64,000 nucleotides of DNA from NCBI GenBank assembly GCA_030248195.1, contig JASAND010013074.1, positions 1 to 64,000 on the forward strand. Reading direction: 5' to 3'. Source of the DNA: Trissonchulus latispiculum (Eukaryota; Nematoda; Enoplea; Enoplida; Ironidae). The notes beneath the pieces are model-generated. The model made no database searches, had not been told where the DNA came from, and saw only the letters and a list, made by a program, of their open reading frames with translations. The translations under genes and the position numbers were made by a program. Positions 50,901 to 59,900 of the stretch are shown here, in pieces (the stretch's first letter is position 1; each line of letters starts with the position of its first letter).

Positions 50901-53900
50901 CCCCACCAGGGTGGAGCCGTCCGCATTCCCGGAGAAAGGCTAGGACCTCCAGGGGTCTGTCCCAGAGGGCTTGGGCTGAGGGGGATGGGCCCAGGTGGAG
51001 AACACGGGCCCTGTCAGCCTGAGGGCAGGAGGAAATGAGGTGCTGCAGGGTGTCTTCTTGGCCTGGACAGAACCTGCAGTAAGGATCCGCTGCTGCCCCG
51101 ATGCGGTGCAAAAACCGCGCTGATTCTTCTACGGGTTCAACCGTTGGAATGTGTCGACCAGTTCTGTTATTTGGGCAGCCTTGTGGCGGCCGACGGCAGT
51201 CCCTCTCAAGAAATTAGATCTAGAATCGCCAAAGCAGAAAATGCTTTCAATCAGCTGCAGGACTGTCTTTGGAAAGACCAAAGGGTTAGCCTGAGCACAA
51301 AAGTTAAGGTCTATTTTGCAGCCATCCGACCTGTTCTGCTTTATGAGTGCGAAACCTGGCCGGTGAAAGTAAACGATATCTCTCGGCTGCAGGCTTTCGA
51401 ATTTTGCTGGTGGCGGCGCATCCTTGGAGTCTCTTATATGGATAGAATACCAAATCGCGACATCGCCAGGCGAATCAATCCTTCGTCGCTCTGCAGATCT
51501 GAGCTGTTAAAACGCAGGCTGCGATATCTAGGCCATGTCCTGCGGCGACATCCTTCATTTCTTGCTAGACGAACCCTAATGGCGGAGCCTAGGCCCCAGT
51601 GGAAGCGTCCCCGCGGTGGAGTCCGCACTACGTGGCAACGGACGGTACAGAAAGACTTTTCGAGGCTAAATCTGCACCACATATACCGCTCTTGGCCATC
51701 AGATATCCTAGCCGACGCAGCCTCAGATAGACATCAGTGGATAACGATAACTGATTTACTCGTTGGAGCAGCGGAGGATCCTGTCCAGTCCAAGCAAGTA
51801 AGCAAGCAAGCTTCCAGTGGTAGTATAGCACCAGGGGCCGATGTTATCATGCGTCTCAACCCGGGTTGAAACCTCAATCCGGGTTGAGATTGGGTTAAAA
51901 CCTTTGACCCCGGTGTTATCAAAATCGGGTTGAATTAATTCGGGTTGAAATAACAGGGTTGAGTTGAAAAACTGGGTTGAGAAATACCGAATTAACACAA
52001 GTTGAGATTGGTCAACCCCGAAATGTTTGATAACACTGGGTTGAACATCGGGGTTTAGCCAACCCCAAAATTTTAGGGTGGTACCCAAAAATGGGTTCAA
52101 CCCGGGTTGAACTCAACCCAGTTTGATAGCATTGGCCCCAGACGTGATGTCGCGTTTGGAAGCGTCGACGCGCGTCGACGCCTCCAAATGTAACTTGGTA
52201 GTGACGTGACGTGACTGGGCGTGACCTATGCGCGTCTAGAGGTGACTAGGACTATGAAATCACCATTAGTGTTTTAAAAGGCAAAAATTGAGTAAAAATG
52301 TCCGGCCAAGCTGGAAAGTAATTTTTTGAAAGTTTGGCCTTCTGAGCGATGTTTCCGGGACAACATTAAAATTAATACAAGATTAAAACAGGCTGACGTT
52401 ACCACTAACCGGAACACCTACCTACCTACCAGCTGAAGTGGCCGTAAAATGCACCTAATTTGACTAAAATCAGTTACGATGCCAATGTTACTCATAGATG
52501 GAATTCTGCCTCATGAGGCCAATTTGTGTGTTACTATTCTTTGTGTAGTTTGTAGTTAAGGAAGCTACAGGTAGTAGAATTTTTATCACTTTTTCTAACG
52601 GATCTATAATAATGCTGATCTGTGTTTATAGGAAGCCATTCAGGGTACCTTCATGAAACTGATTCAAATAGCTAGTGAACCTTTAACCGGTTTAGAAGAT
52701 GACGGATTCGACCTATCTCAAGTTCGAGCAATCAACTGTCTTAGATTTTTGATTCGATCCAGCCAAATGGGTAAATTGTCTATGTTAAGTATATACTGCT
52801 AGTATTACAGTAGAGAGAGAATATATACCTTTGGTATGTTGTATGGATAGTATAATGGTAGAATAGTATTGGCTGCGGTGATTGCAGAAAGCACGCTGCT
52901 CGTTGCAGGATTTTCTTTGCGGAAGACCATGTTAAATTGTGTAAATATTTCACAAGTAAACAGAAAACAGTACATAATACCATAATACCAGAGCAATAAT
53001 TTTCCGTAGTTTTGATCTGAATATGATTTTAGGTCTCTCCATTATTCCTTACATTCCAGCGGTATTTAGGATCTGTATTACGTCATATACGTCCTGCAGT
53101 TGGTCTGTGAGGAATGCTTCAACACTGTTATTTTGTAAGTTAATGACAGAAAAATAAGACAGAGCTGACTCTTATAGTAGATGTACATACATAGCTTGTC
53201 GTTCGTTCAAGCTTTTTTAATTGTCTGACGCCAGCTAGCTTATGTTAATCTAATTTGCAGGCGAAAATATTTAGATTTACTGAGAGCGGTTCTTCCAGTC
53301 TCACCTTTTCCCCTCTCGTTGTTCTCTGAGGTCATATTTCATGAAATGCTGTTGAGCATTTTAATATGAATTGAAGGGAAGGTAACAGCTAAAGGTGATC
53401 CCAGGTGAATTTCTCCTTCACCACCTCTGGAAGATAGCCGTACAGAAACTTGTGGCAGTTCCAATGAGGACCGAATGGAAGGGGGAGGGGGCGACTCTTC
53501 AAGGCTTTACGCCCTGCAATAAGTCCTGTTACCTCTACCCACGATAGCGGTACCCATTTTACAATCAATCAAATCAAATCAAAATCAAATCAAATATCGT
53601 TTATTGGCCCATAAAAACACGTCAATACAATAGCCAAAGCGAACACATGTACGTGGACATGGTCGTAAATGAGCTGTATATGCAACGTATATGTACGTAC
53701 ATTACAAATGTATATATATAATATATACAAATGGAAACATAGTAAAATAACATAAATACCCGTTACAGTAACAAACAAACCAACAGATCGGCTAGAAGTT
53801 GCAAATTTGCACACATATATGTACATGATTACGTGCGTACGTACTAGTCATTTCCACATTTTAGATAACTAGTAAAATCCAGGGCAGCTAATTTTTTCTT

Positions 53901-56900
53901 GAATATGTTGACACTGTTCGCAGTGATTACCTCAGATTCTAACTGGTTCCAAATAGGTATTACCCTATTAGTAAAAAGGTTTTTCCTGCAATTAAGTCGG
54001 TGCTTAAAGGTTTGCAATTTAAGAGAATGTCCCCTGGTACCAGCATCCACAGAGTAAGTAAAAAACTCAGCAGAGTTTACACTGTCTAATTCGTATATTA
54101 TCTTATAAGTTTGGATTAGGTCAGCTTTTAGCCTGCGGGTTTCAAGCAGTTCCAGGCCAGATAGCCGTAGTCGGTCTTTATACGAAAGGTGAGCTAACCT
54201 CGGGATTCTTTTAGTATAACGTCTTTGAACTGCTTCCAGTTTCGCTACGTCTTGTTTAAGAAAGGGTGACCATACACACGAATTAAACTCCAGTATTGGC
54301 CTTACATATAGCGAAAACATGGCTGCTAAAAATTTTACATCTCTACAATTTAAGGTCCTGTAAATTAAACCAACCTTTTGATAGGCCTTAGCACAAATCT
54401 TGTCACAGTGAGATGCGAACTTCAAATCTGGCGTAATATATACACCTAGGTCTTTGACAATTTCAGTTTTAGGAATTGCACTGCATTTATTTCGAATGCT
54501 CCAGTCAAATAGGGGGCACCAATTCGAGTAAACTTTATTGCAGGCAATAGAAAGCTGTTTTCGGAACCCAGAAAAACTTTTTACAATCTTCACTAAAGCT
54601 GCAGTCTTTCTTCCACCGCCAGAAAAGTGTATTTTTGTACTCTGCAATGACCCCTACAAATCAGTACCTAGAGCACATTTCTGAACGCCCACTTGCTCTG
54701 TGTTAGCGTGTTTAAACGCCTGCGTGCGCCTAATCTGTGTCTGTTTCGAGCTTTTGAACGTAGAAATATCGTGCAAATTTGCTTGGAGTAATTATGCATC
54801 TTGGTTTGACTAATGACGAATTTTTAAAAAACCTTTTAGCTGCCCTAGTATGGCGCATGCTTGGTCGCTGTGAGGTGAATTCTTCCGGAGAATCCTGGGT
54901 ATCTCTGTTGGAATTTGTTGGCCAATATCCGTCCGTATGGTCCCAGAGTGTGGATCTTTTATCCACAATTGGGGATCAAACCCAGCCCACCGATCCTCGC
55001 CTGTATCCGTTGCTCAGTCTTCTGCATCGACTTGTTCTTGTGGGAACTGTCATTCCTCCTTGGATGTTGGAGTAAGTGAAGCTGTGTCTTTGCGGATTCC
55101 AAGGATCTATTTTTAGTGCCCCGCTGTAGAGTAGAGTTAAAATTAACTCTATTAAATACACTGAAGCGTGACTTTTCCTCTTTTAACTGTTTCATGAAAA
55201 TGATCGAGCTAACTTTAACTAGTTTATCTCTCCTTAACTCTGACGTGAAAAAAATCCCAAGATACTAAAGCTGGGATCGTATAATTTGAGTTGGAATCTC
55301 TGGTTTTTTGTGTGCATGTTGTTTAATTTTTATTTTTCAGATCACTTAGTCAGGCTCAAAGATCTCTCCTTTCACTCTGCCTTCATTCAAAATCGCTTTC
55401 TCTTCAGCGCTGCCTTTGGAGCATTCTAATCAATCTTACTCCTGCTGATATCGTTCGGAATTTATTGCAAAGGTTGGCACCACTGAAGTCTGGATCACAA
55501 TTGTCGCCTTCCAGAATGGTTTTCTGGCATACATTACAGCATCACCAGAATAGCCATTATGAACGGTATTGTGTTCATGTGATGGTTAGTTTAGCTATCT
55601 ATGGAGAATAAACGGAGTGGGCACTGTACTAGTGAGATAGTGTTGCTGTGATGTGAACCATAAAATAGAAGTTTTGTGTTGTTGAAGTTGGCCCTTCTGC
55701 TTCGGTTGTCTGAAGTCTCGTTTGGTTTGTTACATGCATGCATCACTTAATTTGAAGTGAAGCTGCATTGCCCCCACTCCACTCCAGTTTGCGGAAGATA
55801 GGGTCTGCCGTCAGCGTGTAGAATATGTATTTTAAACTTTAACTTAGCTATAGAACTCTTGCTATAGAGCACGATGCTTGTCTATACTTTTGTTTATGTG
55901 TATTATGACCTCTTGCCATTTATGTTGTTGGGATAATGGCTTCCCTACTTTTAGAGAAGTCTTGATCCCAGTCTTGATTGAGTTTATATTGCGTATGTTT
56001 ATACTAGTGTACGTATTTGTTTTTTATTATATTTAGCGATCTAACCAAGATTGGTGACCTAGCTATTACAAAGTTTGACTTGAACAACCTCTTACCCAAG
56101 TCTGGCACGGTTGATCACAACGACGATATGCTTAATCAATGCTCTGGCTTGGTGACAGCTTACTGTCAAAGCCCAGATAAAAGCAAAGATCAGCAATTAG
56201 TGGTTTCTGAAAGCAAGCTGATGGATTACCTAATCCAAGACACTAAAATATCCTTAAGAAATATAGCCCTTCTCTATGCTGTGACCTACTATGATTCTTG
56301 GAGGTATATACACATAACTTTGCAATGGGTGCATATAATTTCAGAAATGTCATGTTGCTTTCCACGTATAAGCTACGTACGTTTAGGCTTGAATGAGTGG
56401 GGCGAGCTGAACATATTTTGTTTATTCATAAAGTTGTTAACTGATGCTTTTTCATTGACCGTTTTGAAAGGTTTTCTTTGACTTTTGTCTTTCATTGACT
56501 CACTGTCAGGACAAACATTTTCCACTTGAAAATTTACTTTCTTGCTTCTTTCCAGTAAAAAAGGTCGGTGCTTCAGTTATCGACAGTCTTTCTAGCTTTG
56601 TCAAAAGGTTACTTAAAAACCCAAAGGTTAAATTAACATTGGCAAGAGCAATATAAACTGATAATGAGAGACGACTGAAAGAAGACTAATCTGTGCACTG
56701 GAGCAAGTTCGCAACCTTAGCTTAAGGGGGTTACTCAAATAGACTTTTCCCGACTTTGTCCGAGTGGCCTACTTTTTGGCGAAGATATAGAGCATGGCTG
56801 TGGCCAAAAAATATCGGGTACTGAGATCTTAGCTGGCTTCCAGCAATGTGCAGCCGTCGCGTTTATGTGCCCGACCCCTCTTTTTTCACAACTACCAACC

Positions 56901-59900
56901 TAATTAATTAAAAATTTCTACTGACTGCTAGACCCAAGCTTCAAAGCTGCCATTTGCAATCTGATTTGACACGTATGCCCCTACCTGCATAAAAATACTA
57001 GACGTCTGTATCTTATCTGCATCTAAGGGAATTACTCTTCAAAGTTGACGTTTCGGCAAAATTTTAAAAAATTTTGGCTAACGAAAGGAAAATTTTATTA
57101 CTGGGGCCCGTTGCATAAAAATTATAATAAGTCAATAAGTCATATACAATAAGCGAATTTGCGTTGCATCAAAGTCATAACCAAAAAAGTCATAAGCGAC
57201 TTATTAAAATAAGCTATTTTCGAATTAAAATAAGAAATTTCATAAGCGAGTGTTGCATAAAATTTGGCAAGAAGTAGTAACTTATGAAAAGTCGCTTATT
57301 AAAATAAGCGAATTTGCAATAAAATTCCGAGTTTTATTGTATTAGTTTTATAACAACAAATGTACAGAAAACGGCAAATATAGGCTTTTCTGAAGGATTA
57401 CAATACTGGTGGAAATGCTTAAAGTACTCCCCTTTAAAGATTTACAGTTTTTTCGCGTTATTAGCGTACAGTTGTGTATAAGTATAAAGTGCCAAGACCG
57501 AAATCGTAACGATAATGCAACTGCAACGAAGCAAATTTCACATTCCGTTACTACATGAACAATATTCTATAAATTCCTAAACTGAAAAAGCATATGGCCC
57601 GTCATTATTTGAGTTCATAATTTACACAATTACTTTTCATCTCAATTTTTAGTCTTAAAGTTTTTGTTTGTCGAACTTTAGCAATTAATTGCTCCTAAAC
57701 TAATTATATGGCTCTTCGTAGAACTGAAAATACGTATATGCAATAAGTAGCCAGCTACTTCAGCTGAACTTATGACTTTTAGTTGCCATTTCATTTGAAC
57801 TTATAATTCAGATTTACTTATGAAATAATCGCTTATAATAAAATTTTATGCAACACCTTTACTTATTGTATATGACATATTAACTTATGAACTTATAACT
57901 TATCATTTTTATGCAACGGGCACGAGCTATAAGGCTGTAATTTGGCATAAAAGGAGGCCCTACAGGAGTACTCATTTGTGCCAAATGGCAAGAAATTCTG
58001 CCGCGTGAAAAATTTTTTGTCAACTTTAATCTTCACAAATTGCCGAAACTGCCATTTTCAGTCTGTGGGATCCGTGTAGAGCCTTTCTGCAGCCATACAA
58101 GTAGCAAACCTTCACTAATGGAGCTGAAATCTTTTATGGGTGTGTTTTTGACCTCGCTGAGTTCAAATATCTCAAAAAATGTAATTTCAAAAAAATTGAT
58201 TTTTTTCGATTTCTGGGGTACCATTGCTCAAAAAGGCGTTTTTGGCAATTTTTGAAGATTAAAGTTGATATAAAAATTTTTTCACGCGGCAGAATTTCTT
58301 GCCATTTGGCACAAATGAGTACTCCTATAGGGTCTCCTTTTATGCCAAATTACAGTCTTACAGCTCGCACCAGTAATAAAATTTTCCTTTCGTTAGCCAA
58401 AAAGTTTTCAATTTTTGCCGGACTTTGAAGAGTAATTCCCTTAGATACAGATAAGATACAGACGTCTAGTATTTTTCTACAGGTAGGGGCATGTGTGCCA
58501 AATCACATTGGCAAATGGCAGCTTTGAAACTTGGGCCTAACAGTCCGCAGAAATTTTTAATTAATTATGTTTGTAGTTGTGAAAAAGGGGGGGGGGGCTC
58601 GGGCACATAAACGCGACGGCTGCACATGGCTGGAAGGCAGCTAAGATCTCAGTACCCGATATTCTTTTGACCACACCCATGCTCTATATCCTCGCCAAAA
58701 AGTGGGCCAATCGGACAAAGTCGGGGCAAATCTTTAATAGCCCCCCTTAACGTGACCTAATGTGGGAATCAACAATGAGATACGAGCTAAACTACTGATG
58801 AGCTTGGTAACCGGTTTATTTTGTGCAAGCTTCACCTTTGTAGCGATGGGCCATGCAGCACCTATATAAGATTTTTTGCAATTGGCCATGCGGACTCTAA
58901 CATTGAAAGATGTAGTTACTACCCCTTAGCAGGATTATTTAAGCTAGCTAGGATTCGCCTTTTATAGCATTGCGAACATTGACAAGTTGAAGTTGTTTTT
59001 TGTTTTTGTCTTATTTTTTCAGTTCAGAGAGTAAACAACATCTGGTGAATGGACTAATAAAGTCGACTCAGGAAAACATACACGAAACGAGTCGTTTGAC
59101 AGCAGCTGTCTGTCTTTCTTATCTCTTTAATAACTATTCTTCCATATGGTCTGGTCGTCTTTCTCAGATTATAGCGTAGGTATTTAATTTACCCAGTCGT
59201 AATATACCTGGTCAGATTTTGACTAATGATGAAGATTAATTATTTTTCATTAAATATGACTACATCATAAGTTTTTCTTGTCGGTCCCTAAAAGACTGTG
59301 CTAGGCTAGCTAGCTTAGTGGGTGGTCAGTTTGTTTTGCTTGTTTCAACGTTTTTATTTGTTCATTGAGTGACGCCAACGCCTTAGCTCTAGTAAAGTCT
59401 CTTGTTTATAACTTATGAGATTGTTTTGACAATCCTTCTATAAGATTTTCCTGAAGTTTCGATGGTCGCTTGTTTGTTTATTTCTGTGATGTAAAGTGTA
59501 GGCTGTCGTCTTTCCTAATTAAGGCTATATTGACTGCAGTTAATCCCGGTGAAAAATGTGATCTCAGCCTGCTTTGGCAGGCGCCTTTGTATTGATTGCA
59601 TAATTTTGTTAGTGCTATAACAAAAATATGATCTCAAGCAAACATTTTATTTCAATTATTTTAGATTAATTAATGCACGATTTACATTGCTTGAGGATGA
59701 ACAATCCAATATCAGACATTGTGCTGCATTTGTGACGCAATCTCCTTTAAATCCTGTTATTGTGCAGAAAGTACGTAAGTCTTGTGATTCAAGATGTCGC
59801 GTGCCTTCATTCACAAGTTTTGTAATTTTGTTTTTAATAAGTTGTGTAATTAAGAGTTAACATTACCTGCACACGTTGGCACAGAGGTTCTCAGGCCCGA

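Larger units (their letters stand above)
49004..51809 (+). mobile_element. 5'-truncated LINE (endonuclease and reverse transcriptase) in a THADA intron
   Basis: Bounded by exact 12-bp duplications GCTTCCAGTGGT (48,992-49,003; 51,810-51,821). It starts inside the endonuclease domain (LLLLGDLNA) and ends in a CAAG-type tail. The RT and C-terminal region resemble the RTE/'craniofacial development protein 2-like' group; clade assignment is tentative. It sits between two halves of a GCGTCGACGC-rich sequence (48,920-48,998; 52,145-52,190). Confidence 0.92.

Noticed and set aside
53576..53595. Target duplication for the antisense LINE (CTGCAAT at 53,512 and 54,640)
   Set aside because: The left copy lies outside the pentamer tail by about 45 bp, so it does not bracket the element.
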